This document shows, in pieces, positions 20,316-31,015 of a stretch of DNA of 64,000 nucleotides (positions are counted from its first letter, which is position 1; each line of letters starts with the position of its first letter). The stretch comes from Cristatella mucedo (lineage: Eukaryota > Bryozoa > Phylactolaemata > Cristatellidae), in contig WPIO01000006.1 in NCBI GenBank assembly GCA_009760855.2, forward strand, positions 10,647,501-10,711,500, written 5' to 3'. Made by a program: the position numbers and the translations under genes. The notes under the pieces were generated by a model. That model ran no database searches. It was not told where the DNA came from and saw only the letters and a program-made list of their open reading frames with translations.

Positions 20316-20317
<2 letters not shown>
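20141..20317. other. Purine-rich stretch, then unassigned sequence
   Basis: 20150-20220 is degenerate GAAGTGA/GAAAAAAGTGAA repeats. No gene. Confidence 0.5.

Positions 20318-20399
<82 letters not shown>
20318..20399. repeat. (AT)n microsatellite
   Basis: About 41 uninterrupted AT dinucleotides. Open frames reading YIYIYI or IYIYIY are artefacts. Confidence 0.97.
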
Positions 20400-20401
<2 letters not shown>

Positions 20402-20402
<1 letters not shown>

Positions 20403-20424
20403 TGACGTGCTGTCCACACGTCAT
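20402..20424. repeat. ATGACGTG foldback beside the AT tract
   Basis: ATGACGTG (20402-20409), 7-nt spacer, CACGTCAT (20417-20424). Confidence 0.75.
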
Positions 20425-20744
20425 TTGTGGGTCTGCATGGTGACCTTGGGAGTTTCTACCAAGTATCCAGCTGATTGTAAGCCCTGCGTGACAATAGGAA
20501 TTCACTTCAGTGGGTCCACATCTACTGAGAGTGCAATGCCATCATTAACGTACAGTGCTAGCCATAGTTTATCGATCTGTGACAAGCATGACTAGCTCAG
20601 ACTTGATAGTATGATAAACGATTGCAAAATGGTCCACTGTTTTGCACCTTGACAGAATATATAATTTATCGATTTCAGTCAAAATGATTATAATGATTAT
20701 CAAAGACTATAAGTTGTAGTAAAAGTAAAAGAGTAAAGGAAAGA
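20425..20744. other. Unassigned sequence
   Basis: No gene or repeat recognised. Confidence 0.3.
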
Positions 20745-20900
20745 CTTCCTTATTCAACTGCCTCATTTATGTAGCTGCAAAGAACGTTAGCGGTGCAACC
20801 TCTCTTGCAGCTGTTAATAACAAATTGAGTGCTACAGGGCTCGAATCCACCACGTCGGGTATAGAAATAGGCACCCTCACACCTTACCACTGGGCCACTG
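20745..20900 (-). repeat. tRNA-derived SINE, minus strand (diverged)
   Basis: AAAGTAAAGGAAAGACTTCC tail complement, TTCAACTGCCTCATTTATGT body, GGGCTCGAATCCACCACG (B-box complement) and CACTGGGCCACTGTG (A-box complement). The body differs from SINE-2 in part. Confidence 0.65.
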
Positions 20901-21352
20901 TGAACATTCGGTGACCTTAAGAGTCAGTATTTTAGCGTTTGTGCACGGCTATAGCGTTTTGTCTTTGAACACAGTCGATGCAATCCCTATTAATTAAAGT
21001 GAAAAGTCCGTGCGTCCATCTCGAGGTAAGATGGCAGCCTGTAAATTCGGAAGTGACGTGTAATAGACACGTAAATTTATATGTACAGTATTGTATAGAC
21101 TCAGCAAAATGCGTTCACAGGCAGTGAGCTCTAGTTCACTATCAGTCAGAGCAAAGCTTCTAGGCTCGTAACTTCTTTTGAACCGTTTCTTTAGGAACTA
21201 GTGTTCTAAAGCAGGTGCCAGTCCTGTTTGGGTTATGATGATGAACTGCTCTCGGAAATGGCATGCTGCTTGCTACCGCCGATGATTTGTCTATGTTTGC
21301 ATGCTCGTGTTAGGTAGAGATCCTGGAGAGACAGAGCTAAAAGAGAGTCAGT

Positions 21353-21394
<42 letters not shown>

Positions 21395-22140
21395 CAATCT
21401 TGAGCCTATCCTATTTGTTCTATCACTGCTGTTTTGGTGTCGCTCATACTGCTTGGTGTGTCATGCTCTAAAGGGGTGGCTGGTCCAGCAGGCTTGTTGG
21501 TGCCATTTATTTAACGTCAGTCGACCATGCATCAGTCCAGTCGACGAACCATGTATCCTGGCTAAAGCCTCTTTTTTCGGAATGCCCTTCACTTTGATGT
21601 GTCTCTGCAACGTGCATTCTAATAGTTGCTAGCGCTGTGCTCTCTGGTTGCTCATAGGTTCATTGGCTCTTTTTTTGACACGGCAAGGTCAGCAAGGATG
21701 TCATCTACTTTGTGCTTGTGTATGAGATTACCGGTCTCTTGTGGGTCATTTCTCTGCAAGTCCCGCCTCAGGCCAGGCCAGGCCTGAGCAGATGTGGTAG
21801 CCAAGTGTGGCCGCAAGTGCTCAGAGACTGCTAGGAGGCACTATCGTTTAGCAAAACATCTACTTGTTCCCGTGTAGGGCTGTTTTGTGCGACATTTGCA
21901 GCAACCTAGCAAAGTTTGGATGCATCCAGAGTTCTCCACGCACGCACGTGCACGTTCTTGCAAGCGAGCAAGCACGTGCGCGTGCACACACGCACCCGCA
22001 TGCACGCACATTTATACACTTAGGCTCGATTGTTTTCTTGTAGAATGCAGAAGCACGCTTCATGCATGCTTGTTGCTTTTGTTCGTATAAAGGTGACTGA
22101 CTAAATAGCCTGCTCGGTCTGGTCTTGCAGGATAGCTGAG
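20901..22140. other. Unassigned, with a short (GA)n at 21356-21392
   Basis: Apart from the GA tract and a CA/GC-rich ACGCAC cluster near 21940-22015, no structure is recognised. Confidence 0.4.
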
Positions 22141-22142
22141 CG

Positions 22143-22143
<1 letters not shown>

Positions 22144-22201
<58 letters not shown>

Positions 22202-22258
22202 TGTGTGTGCGTGTGTGTGTGCGTGTGTGTGTTCGTGCGCGCGTGTGTGTTTGTGTGT
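22144..22258. repeat. (TG)n microsatellite
   Basis: Pure TG to about 22196, then TGCG-interrupted. Confidence 0.95.
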
Positions 22259-23780
22259 ACTTGCAGCTAATGTCTACCATGTGCATTCTTAGCACACGAT
22301 CACGTGATTACCACCCGCCGAGCACAGAGTTCTTGCTCTGCCAACGAATGATCGAATTGGTCAAATCGAGCCCGAGAGCAGCATCCGGCTCCAGGGAACT
22401 ACGACCGCTGCAATCGAAATGGAACAGCTGTTACTTTTAGTTAGTGCATTGGATTTTAAACTTGCAGAAACCGCGTGCAGATACTATGTATGACCCGTGG
22501 CCATTTCTTGGAGATTGCCGCTTTGCTACTTTTCTCCATTAACCAGTTCCTCTTTGCTCTCTCGTGTATGTGGGAAATCACTGTGGGTATGATGGAGAGT
22601 TACCTACCAACCGCAGCAGAGGCCGGCTTCCTCTGGACTGCTTCGAACAACTTGCCAAGCAGAGCCTATCGGATCTATCCTAAAAGGGCAGCAACCAGCA
22701 GGGTCTTGCTTGAAATATGCCCCAGCAAATGCAAAGTTGCACATATTCTTAAAAAAATCGGCCACAGTCGTGAGCTACCGTGTAAAGAAACATGCACGGC
22801 GAGCTTAGTTCGATCAAGGAAGTTGAACCTGCAGGACCTGCCGGTGACGATGGAAAGCGCCAGTCCCCTCCCTGCCTGCCAGTAGCCGTTGCTGGCAACC
22901 TTCACGAGCACGGTTACAGAGGTAAGTATGGAGGAGACACAGTGCACCGAAGACTTGTGAGGCTGGCATGTTTAAGAGAAAAGCAGGGAAGGAAATGTTG
23001 CCTCAGAGTGTGTGAAGGGATGACCACACCCACCACACTGCAGTTGACCATCATTATTGATTGATAACAACCAACGGTTCAGGTCGATTGGGAGTAGTGC
23101 CATGGTCTAGATTTGCTTCTGCTCATCTGGTGTTGAAGTTTTGCACTGTATTAACTGGCTTATGGACCGGCATGCATTCTTCGACGTGATAGTAATGCTG
23201 GAATTTCAAGTGCTAGAGCTATTCTGGAGAATAGCAGTGGGCAATGACCCTAAATGCTCAGCAAAAGAGTCTCAACAAGATTTTGCTGTATCACCATACA
23301 AGAGATTCGTGAGTAGGACGAGTCAGTAACCTAACCTAAATCCGCTGTAGCATCAAAAGGATAGGTCAAAGTGGGTCTGATTGTGTTCACGGTAAGACTC
23401 AGGAAGAACTGTTTAGCCACTTGTGGTGTTAGTATTATTGGAGTAAATATTACTTCTGAGCACTGGTTTTGTTGACTGACTCAATGCCACTTTGTGTTGA
23501 AAGAGATAAATACAAAACTGGGGGAGTCTCGATCACTAATCAAATTATGTATCCGATCAACAATACCTATATTTATGCAATGTATTAGATACACAGTTAT
23601 GTATGCCGTGTTAGGTTTGCTAACATCGTTGACATATGTATCTGTAGGCTACGTTGAAAGCCATCTTCCATTACCAAGTGTGTGGGGTTGGAACTAAAGT
23701 TTTGCAAAGGAATCTGTGTAGCTTATTGCGTACAATCTGACTGTTAAAGCCTTCGGTTTGCAGGCAGTTCAAACTTGTAG
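22259..23780. other. Unassigned; strong splice donor-like site at 22922
   Basis: 22440-22921 is open in more than one frame and ends at a near-perfect donor, ACAGAG|GTAAGTATGG. None of the frames matches MRPL22 or shows a known domain, and none fits the phase of the exon at 23781. The rest shows nothing. Confidence 0.3.
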
Positions 23781-23957
23781 GAATTCACCTGTTTCAGGGT
23801 CATACCGACTTTCAGCATCCATGCTCGAGCCATGCACACTTCAGCCAATCTTGGTGCCAGGTTAAACAAATTTGATAAAATGCTGCCATCCAATTGGCTG
23901 AAGTACAACGACATTGTATATCCTCCAAGGGCCGAAAATGAGCCAATCAGGCCCGCA
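23781..23957 (+). CDS. MRPL22: MRPL22 (uL22m) exon 2
   Basis: The frame reads IHARAMHTSANLGARLNKFD, then SNWLKYNDIVYPPRAENEPI, then RPA, ending at the consensus donor GCA|GTAAGT (23958). It corresponds to human IHTSASLD...KWEKKNKIVYPP and to the fly WLEYNKTVHPP region: the end of the presequence and the mitochondrion-specific N-terminal extension before the uL22 fold. An in-frame TAG at 23778-23780 limits the 5' border. Acceptors at 23780 (phase 0), 23797 (GTTTCAG, phase 2) and 23815 (TTTCAG, phase 2) are possible. Phase 0 at the 3' end matches exon 3. uL22m is a large-subunit protein of the mitoribosome lying by the exit tunnel. Confidence 0.9.
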
Positions 23958-24164
23958 GTAAGTGGATGGTGGCTGCTTGCGTTAGATTAACAGAATCGAG
24001 TTTTGTATGCAGTGTGCGTGTCTGATCTGCTATCTGCATTCGTTGAGCTTGGTGTGTTGCTTCTTGTTTATGTGTCTCAGTACTTGCCACCACGTGACAC
24101 AAGCACTTAGCTGCGTACCATATGAGGATTGATTGAAAAAGTTATAAAGTAGACCAGTGATGTT

Positions 24165-24510
24165 CCTGGAGAGACTTCAGAGCATTGGTGTCAGCGGGCA
24201 ACAGGCATCCGAAGAGCTTCTAATGTATCTAGATCCTTTGGGGACTGTGACTTCAGCTCGTATGCTCCCAACGCCTGGAACTCACTCCCGACTGATGTCT
24301 CGACACCCCCTGACTTGACGACATTTAAAAAGAAGCTAAACATGCACCTGTTCCTGGCAGCATTTGCTGTCCTTGTGAATCGTCCTTTGTGTACTTATGC
24401 GTGCTACACTGTGCTTGCTATCGCTATCGTTATCCACATTTACATGTTTTTTTTACACATGTAAAGTGCCTAGAAAGAGATTTAGTTCTCTGCAGGTGCT
24501 GTTATAATAA
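24165..24510 (+). mobile_element. LINE-B copy with large internal deletion
   Basis: A short RT-region segment (24165-24230) runs straight into the C-terminal coding segment (CTCGTATGCTCCCAACGCCT, encoding SYAPNAWNSLP). It then ends in the 3' UTR tail GTAAAGTGCCTAGAAAGAG and (ATA)n. Confidence 0.85.
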
Positions 24511-24716
24511 TAATAATAATAATTCACTTGATAAAGCGCCCTCAGAGAACTTTTAATCTCTCTCTAGGCGCTTTACATTTGCTGTAAAGTGAAATGCAAT
24601 TGAATGGTAAGTAAAATCATGCTTGAAAAACAAACGAAATGAATAATATGGTTAGGGGTGACATGCACAGGGTCAGCATGCAAATGTGGTTAGTGGCAGC
24701 ATGCACAGTGTCAGTT
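24511..24716 (-). mobile_element. LINE-B 3' end, minus strand
   Basis: Begins in the shared (AATA)n with TTCACTTGATAAAGCGCCCT and ends after GCATGCACAGTGTCAG. It is tail to tail with the previous copy through one (ATA)n tract. Confidence 0.9.
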
Positions 24717-25142
24717 CAAATGTTATACTATTACTGAGTAAAACAGGTAAGGTCGGGAACATCTTGCATATTCTCTTGCACTAAAAACTCTAATGTTAAT
24801 ATGTGAATCTTCTTCAAGCTTAATTCTCAAAAGGCATAAATATTTAAAGATTTATGGTGGCAGATTTCCCCCTGAAATCGGTCGATTTCTTTCATTTCTG
24901 TACTCATACCTCATCATAGCAATGCCAATTTCTCCACGTCGTGCTATCCATCGTTTCCGTTGCAATGGACGTCACTCCTGGGCTGGTAAGCTGCCTGTAG
25001 CCCCAACAGCATCGGAGTTCGGCCTCTGGGAGGTGGGTGGGTACGTAAATACTCTGCTCTTCACGCATATCTTGTCATGCCTGCCTGAGCTTCAAAGGAT
25101 CGTTGGTATAAGCTGATCTGACTCACGGCACTCTGTCGCTGC
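24717..25142. other. Unassigned sequence in the MRPL22 intron
   Basis: No repeat or gene recognised. An open frame of 107 codons at 24793 has no domain. Confidence 0.35.
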
Positions 25143-25164
25143 GGGGGGGGGGGGGGGGGGGGGG
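25143..25164. repeat. Poly-G run (22 bp)
   Basis: Uninterrupted guanines in the MRPL22 intron, about 50 bp from the LINE-A end. Confidence 0.95.
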
Positions 25165-25212
25165 CGGCGCCCGAAAGACTCCCTCCTACTCATGCCACTG
25201 CCTCAAATGGTT

Positions 25213-26730
25213 TGTCATGTCATGTATCTCCGTCAGTAACTCCGCAAAGTCATAAAGACCATGTGGGTGTTACGCAGGAGAGTTTTGTATAGCGCACTCA
25301 CAGCCTAAGCGGCTTTCGGTACGCATTCGGTAGCCAACAGACTTCGTCTCACCCAACAAAGAAAAAGTGGGAAGTATAGCAGAGTTAGGAGAGCAGTTGA
25401 GGTAGTGAGTAGCATAGAAGTAGCAGTTCAGGACCGCTGAAAAAGATGTGCCACAGTCGGAGAGTAGATGTCGTTGCGTAAGAATTGTGGAAGCGAGTTC
25501 CACAGTCTAGGACCTGCAGAGCTAAAGCTTCTGTCACCAACTGTCTTTAAGCGGAGGAATGAGACAGCTAATTTATTGTCCACACAGGACCTCAGGGCGC
25601 GAACAGGCTGAAACTGATGCAGCAGTTCAGCTAGGTATGAAGTAGCCAAGCCCCGGCGGGCCTTGTGGGTCAGCGTAAGAACTTTGCTCTGTATCCTTTG
25701 CTCAACCGGCAACCATCCTAGCTCTTCCAGCAGAGGTGACACGTGCTCAAACCGCTGGGACTTGAAGACCAGCCTTGCAGCCATATTCATAGTCCGCTGT
25801 AGTGGCATAATAGCTTTCTTTGGTAGCCCAGCCAAAAGGGAATTACAATAGTCAAGCCGAGACAGAACTAAAGAGCTAGTTAAATTTTTTACAAGCCACT
25901 GTGGGAGACAGCTTCTAATCTTGGATAGGGATCGGATGTGATGGCTAGCTGTAGAGGCAGTCTTCTGAATGAAGCTTTTGAAATCGAGGCAGCTGTCGAA
26001 CACGACACCTAGATTACGAGCACGTGGTGAAGGTCGCACAATAGCATCACCTATTAGAAGAGCAAAGCCTTTTAATCCAGCCACACGCTTAGGGTGTCCT
26101 ATGAGCAGCAGTTCGGTTTTATCGTCATTTAATTTCAGGAAGTTTTCCGACATCCAGGATCGAATATCGGCAAGGCAAGCATTCAGTTTCTCAGTTGCTG
26201 CAGCAGATTCCGACGGTTTAAATGACAAATACAACTGAGTATCGTCAGCATAGAAGTGATATCCTATTCCATGGGCCTTAATCTTTTTTCCCAGAGGTTG
26301 CGTATAAATGGAGAACAGCAAGGGACCAAGTACAGACCCTTGAGGGACTCCACATGTGACCCTTCTCATGTCTGAGACCTGACCCCCACACGACACGGAT
26401 TGAACACGATCTGACAAGTATGATTAAAACCACGCCAGTGCTTCGTCTGCCAGACCGATCGTTGTTCTCAATCGTTCAAGCAGAACTTCGTGATCAATGA
26501 TGTCGAAGGCAGCAGACAGATCTAGCAGAGCTAGGGCAGTGACATTCCCGTCGTCGTTGCCACGTAGAATGTCATTGTTAACACGGAGGAGAGCAGTTTC
26601 AGTAGAGTGCTGCCTCTTGAAACCTGATTGAAATGTTTCTGACATTCCATTATTTTCAATATGTTCAACTAGCTGCTTAGCAACAATTTTTTCAAGATTT
26701 GCTGGATAGCCAACCTGGATGCCGGAGCCT
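25213..26730 (-). mobile_element. LINE-A: RT and 3' end, nearly intact frame
   Basis: The best LINE-A copy. In the coding direction: GFKRQHSTETALLRVNNDIL, LLDLSAAFDIIDHEVLLERL, one in-frame TAA at complement 26424-26426, then [20 protein letters not shown], the catalytic [25 protein letters not shown], the thumb region, [13 protein letters not shown], and the 3' UTR ending GGAGATACATGACATG. Two open frames (complement 26645-26424 and 26417-25428) are parted only by that TAA between AWF and SYLSD. The element is 5'-truncated upstream of the RT fingers (no endonuclease) and cannot act alone. It lies antisense in MRPL22 intron 2. Confidence 0.95.
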
Positions 26731-27097
26731 AGGCTGTAGCTTTGCCCACTAGCCTAGTCCCACCGCCAGCGAGGCGGTGCCGTTTGGGACGGCCGACGTG
26801 CACCGTCCTGGTATGCAGGCCATGAGCACAATGTGTAGCTGTAGACTGGCGGCCCTACACTGCACAGGCCAGTGGGACTGCCGACAAGCTAGACCGCTGC
26901 CGTCATGTCACTTCGTGGTGAACTGTGCTGTGTCCGCCACTGCTTTATGCTCCTTTCTGCCAGGCCATTGCTTGCACTTGTTGCTTGAGCATGTATGCGG
27001 CACGTGATCGGACTAACTAAGCTCTCGCTGCTCTAGAGAGCTCTGCAGCGTTCTGCGGCGCCTTCTAGCTTGCGCCCGACTTTCTTTCTGACCGTAG

Positions 27098-27163
27098 GAC
27101 ATCAATCATCAGAAAGTTTTAATCAAGTATCAGATGGAGAAAATGTGGTATCTTGCAACAATG
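27098..27163 (+). CDS. MRPL22: MRPL22 (uL22m) exon 3
   Basis: 22 codons, phase 0 at both ends, between TTTCTTTCTGACCGTAG and the donor ATG|GTAATG. They read DINHQKVLIKYQMEKMWYLA, then TM. This aligns with [22 protein letters not shown] of human MRPL22, including the invariant KMWY block at the start of the uL22 domain. The exon is only 66 nt and does not stand out as an open frame because the upstream codon is TAG. Confidence 0.95.
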
Positions 27164-27304
27164 GTAATGGCTTCTGTTCTTGTCACGCGCTCCTCGCTGT
27201 ACGCTCCGCCACTCGTGCCACGTGCTGCGTGCGATCGAATGGAATTAGCAGCAGCGTGCGTGTGCCGCTGAGCGGCAGCTAGGGCTTTGTTTGTCGCTGC
27301 GTAG
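27164..27304. other. Intron 3 of MRPL22 (141 bp)
   Basis: Short intron from GTAATG to GCTGCGTAG. CpG-rich second half, no element inside. Confidence 0.9.
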
Positions 27305-27382
27305 ATACGCGGAATGTCGATCGACGAAGCCCTGAAGCAGCTGTCCTTCCGCAATAGGAAGGGTGCCTCTATCATTAAAGAG
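27305..27382 (+). CDS. MRPL22: MRPL22 (uL22m) exon 4
   Basis: 26 codons, phase 0 to 0: IRGMSIDEALKQLSFRNRKG then ASIIKE, ending at GAG|GTGAGC. This is the RGMS(I/V)(D/E)xAL signature at the start of the uL22 fold, matching human [20 protein letters not shown]. The Met at 27314 is internal, not the start codon; the true start lies upstream. Confidence 0.97.
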
Positions 27383-27792
27383 GTGAGCTCTCCACTCTCG
27401 ACGGGTGGGCAGCTACTGCTGCTGCTGGTGCACTTTCTGGTACTGCTGCTGTGGCGTACCGTAAGCATGCCGCTTGGTAGCAAATTATCATGGCCTCCCG
27501 ATGGAGTTACTTCTTCGTATATATTGTTAGTCAAGTAGAGTCTCTGCAGACCTTTACCAGCTGCTTTGCTCAGTCGTGGCAGTGACGATGAAGCCTGAGG
27601 TGGATGAGTCGGGCGAGTTGTCGTACTTATCGTAGGCTGATAGGCATTCCACATACCTCTGCCCAAACGTCCCATGGAATGCCACAGCCAGTGCATTGCA
27701 AGGCACAGGGCAGTACCTGTACTGAACTTGAGCATTCACTTGTGCATCATCCGTACCTTCGGCTAATCCTAGTCGGTTTCTTTTTTTTTAAG
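27383..27792. other. Intron 4 of MRPL22 (410 bp)
   Basis: GTGAGC to a long T tract ending TTTTTTTTTTAAG. No mobile element seen. Confidence 0.9.
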
Positions 27793-27862
27793 ACTCTGCT
27801 GGAAGCTCAAGAAATAGCGGTTCGGGAGCACAACGTGGAATACAAATCCAACCTGTGGATTG
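27793..27862 (+). CDS. MRPL22: MRPL22 (uL22m) exon 5
   Basis: 70 nt: TLLEAQEIAVREHNVEYKSN then LWI plus the first base of an Ala codon. Donor ATTG|GTAATG. The block AQxxAVxxHNVEYKSNLWIA is nearly identical to the insect protein and close to human. The codon split (G + CC) is completed by exon 6 to give Ala-Glu-Ser as in human and fly. Confidence 0.97.
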
Positions 27863-29094
27863 GTAATGAAGGGCAAGCGTCGTTGGAAAGCTCAGGCTCT
27901 GACTGCAGATCGGGCCTCTGCCCTACTCTGCCCGGCTCTGTCACGCTTGCTTGCCTTCAATCGTGGTCGCTCCCTTCTCGTAGGATTTCTCGTAGAATCT
28001 CGTAGAGCATCATCACATCACTTGCTGCGAGGCTTTAGTCGTTGCTAAGAGAGCAGCTCGAGGCCTGCGTTGCGCATGGCTTCTTTTTTATTTAGCGCAT
28101 CAGCAAGTACCAGTGGCTTGAGCAGTCGTTCTTGGGCTACGTGTAGCAGTGCAGCCGTGTGAAGGAGTTCAACGAGAAATCACGCCAAACTGTGTCTGGC
28201 ATGTGCGATTTTCCGAATTGAACTTGGGCAATTACTCTCTGCAGCATAATTCAGTACAATTTATAAGCTTACCCATTAGATTTTATGCTAGCCACCTGTC
28301 ATACTATCGTTTCAGCTTATTGGGAATCCTAATTATGGGAATTCTGCAGTTAGCCTGATCTTGTCCGTGTGGGTGGGGTAGCGAGTTGCTCTAATTGTTG
28401 CAATCACATGACCACGATAATACAGGTTCACCAGCCATGCTCTGAACTTCCTTTTCTTGGCTGTGCAAGCAATATATCTTTGGTTCTCAGTGGAGTAATT
28501 AATATGGGCATTCATGTTTGCAGTTGCAGCAGTAGGTGTTAGCTGGTTGTCGAAAACCTTGGTCTTGTGTACGAGCCCTCTCCTCCCGAGATTTCTCCCT
28601 ACAAGCGTGTTAGCTTTGAAATGCTGCAGTCAACAATTCGGGGACTGTGTTGCTGCGTGAGACTAATGTAGGCTCTGCTTTTCCGGCCAAAAGCAACGAT
28701 CGTTGGCACATACCTTACCTGTATATACCAATCTCTTTCCGTTATGTTTGAAACCCTAAGCGAATCCGTCCTTGCAGGCACAACTGAGAATCACGTCACT
28801 TAATCTAATCCACTTAACCTAATCCATAGTAGATTGGTGGCTGCTAAGCCTTCAAGTGCTTTATTATATGATGTAAGAATACTCTCACTCTTCGCAATTG
28901 TAGAGATGCCTCTAAATCTTCAGCACACTTACTTTGGTTAGACCTAGAGAGCTCTTAAGCCTGGATATAGCTTGAAACTCGGTCAGGAGGTTGAACCTTC
29001 TAACGAGGAGGCTGAACACGGGTCTTCCAAAGTCACCCAATCAAATTCAACCGAATGTCTAAAGCTGAATTCTGCTTAGGGGTGGCTGCACCCC

Positions 29095-30147
29095 TTATTC
29101 TGATGATACTCAGTTGTATTCGTCATTCAAACCGTCGGAATCTGCTGCGGCAACTGAGAAACTGAATGCTTGCCTTGCCGATATTCGATCCTGGATGTCA
29201 GGAAACTTCCTGAAATTAAATGATGATAAAACCGAACTGCTGCTCATAGGACACCCTAAGCATGTGGCTGGATTAAAAGGCTTTGCCGTTCTAATAGGTG
29301 ATGCTATTGTGCGGCCATCACCACGTGCTCGAAATTTAGGTGTCGTGTTCGACAGCTGCCTCAATTTCAAAAGCTTCATCCAGAAGACTGCCTCTACAGC
29401 TAGCCATCACATCCGATACCTATCCAAGATTAGGAGCTGTCTCCCAGTGACTTGTAAAAATTTAACTAGCTCTTTAGTTCTGTCTCGGCTTGATTATTGT
29501 AATTCCCTTTTGGCTGGGCAACCAAAGACAGCTATTATGCCACTACAGCAGACAATGGATGTGGCTGCAAGGCTGGTCTTCAAGTCCCAGCGGTTTGAGC
29601 ACGTGTCTCCTTTGCTGAAAGAGCTAGGATGGTTGCCGGTTGAGCAAAGGATACAGAGCAAAGTTCTTATGCTGACCCACAAGGCCCGCCACGGCTTGGC
29701 TACTTCATACCTAGCTGAACTGCTGTATCATTTTCAGCCTGTTTGCGTCCTCAGGTCCTGTGTGGACAATAAATTAGCTGTCCCATTCCTCCGCTTAAAG
29801 ATAGTTGGTGACAGAAGCTTTAGCTCTGCAGGTCCTAGACTGTGGAACTCGCTTCCACAATTCTTACGCAACGACAACTACTCTCCTCCTGCCGACTATG
29901 GCACATCCTTTTCAGCGGTCCTGAGCTGCTACTTCTATGCTACTAACTACCTCAACTGCTCTCCTAACTCTGCTATGCTTCCCACTTTCTCTTTGTTGCG
30001 TGAGACGAAGTCTGTTGGCTACCGAATGCGTACCGAAAGCCGCTTAGGCTGTGAGCGCGCTTTAAAAAACTCCTGCGTAACACCCACATGATCTTTATGA
30101 CTGTGGAGTAACAGACGGAGATACATTACATTACATGCTATGCATCT
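29095..30147 (+). mobile_element. LINE-A, 5'-truncated at the RT YADD box
   Basis: Starts at a YSDDTQLYSSF frame (the YADD box with Ala to Ser) and stays open for over 300 codons to 30091. Blocks: [72 protein letters not shown]. It then enters the 3' UTR and a TACATTACATTACAT end. By protein it is roughly nine-tenths identical to the minus-strand copy at 25.2-26.7 kb, so both inserted recently. Lacking most of RT and the endonuclease, it is inactive. Confidence 0.95.
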
Positions 30148-30469
30148 GACTATAGAGCAGGTTTGCCAGTAATAATAGGGTGTGAATCGCATGATTATGC
30201 TGCAATTGTTAGCCAGCCATCGCATGCTGTGGCTTATCTTGTTTCAAAATGTCCGTCCCATTATCTATTTTCTACCTTTGTTGTAGTCGTCGTGGTGAAT
30301 ATTGCCAGTAGAAGTTTGACTAATTCGTACTTAGTTAATTGCTGTTTGTACTTGGTATTGGTGTGTCCTCGGTAGCATAAAAAATTGTGATTTCACAGCA
30401 TGTCAAGCATTGTGCTATGCAAGTCATGAGCTGTTGCTAGTGTCTGGTGGCCTGTTTAGTGAGGTGTTC
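30148..30469. other. Unassigned intron sequence
   Basis: Nothing recognised. Confidence 0.35.
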
Positions 30470-30595
30470 CAGCAGTTACGGTGCGCGCTCCGACCAAGGT
30501 CTGGCTGAGGTCACGGAATCGAGCCCTGAGACATATGTGAAGCGCCTGAATAGTGATTAAGTTCTCTTAGAGCACTATACAAATGAATTAGATAT
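30470..30595 (+). repeat. SINE-1 copy
   Basis: GTTACGGTGCGCGCTCCGAC head, GGTCACGGAATCGAGCCC B-box, ACATATGTGAAGCGCCTGAA and GAGCACTATACAAATGAATT tail. It is followed by a TGTG/GCGTGCGTG repeat to about 30650. Confidence 0.85.
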
Positions 30596-31015
30596 GTGCG
30601 TGTGCCTGTGTGTGTGTGCGCACGTGTGCGTGCGTGCGTGTGCGTGTGTATAGGATCGGTGTTGTTTTACTACTAGAGACCTGCACTTTGGCTGAGCTGT
30701 CCCCAAGCAGCTAGCTGAGTACCCGGCAGAAAACAACTGTGCTACAGTCTAAGTTGCACTTAGCTGTTCCTAGCCGTAGGTTCGACTCCAGTACTCTCGA
30801 AGCATAGTCTCGAATCGACTACAGAAGCTGCAGCCCCGAGCTGTCAGTCGTCTTCCTTATATTATCTCCCATCTGAACTCCTGACCTCGCAAGTAGCTGC
30901 TATTCTCTCGGACCCCTTCTTGGTGTCGGTTCTCAGGCTTATCGGTTTCCACCTGTAATTTATTCGATGGCTCCTCTTGCTCTATGTCTGCTCAAGCACA
31001 CATCCCTACCACATC

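Larger units (their letters stand above)
23958..27097. other. Intron 2 of MRPL22
   Basis: 3.1 kb between GTAAGT and the acceptor TTTCTTTCTGACCGTAG. Contains a LINE-B tail-to-tail pair, a poly-G run and the long minus-strand LINE-A (listed separately). Nothing else is recognised; 26735-27060 is a CpG-containing non-repetitive stretch. Confidence 0.85.

Noticed and set aside
19659-20505. 252-codon minus-strand frame with Ile-Tyr repeat N-terminus
   Set aside because: It is (AT)n read through into LINE-B coding remnants; not a host gene.
22475-22921. Open frames ending at a strong GTAAGT donor
   Set aside because: No frame has a plausible start, presequence or phase for MRPL22, and no domain. 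Noted only as a possible exon of something else.
27130-27735. 201-codon minus-strand frame across MRPL22 exons 3-5
   Set aside because: Antisense shadow of real exons and introns; no domain.
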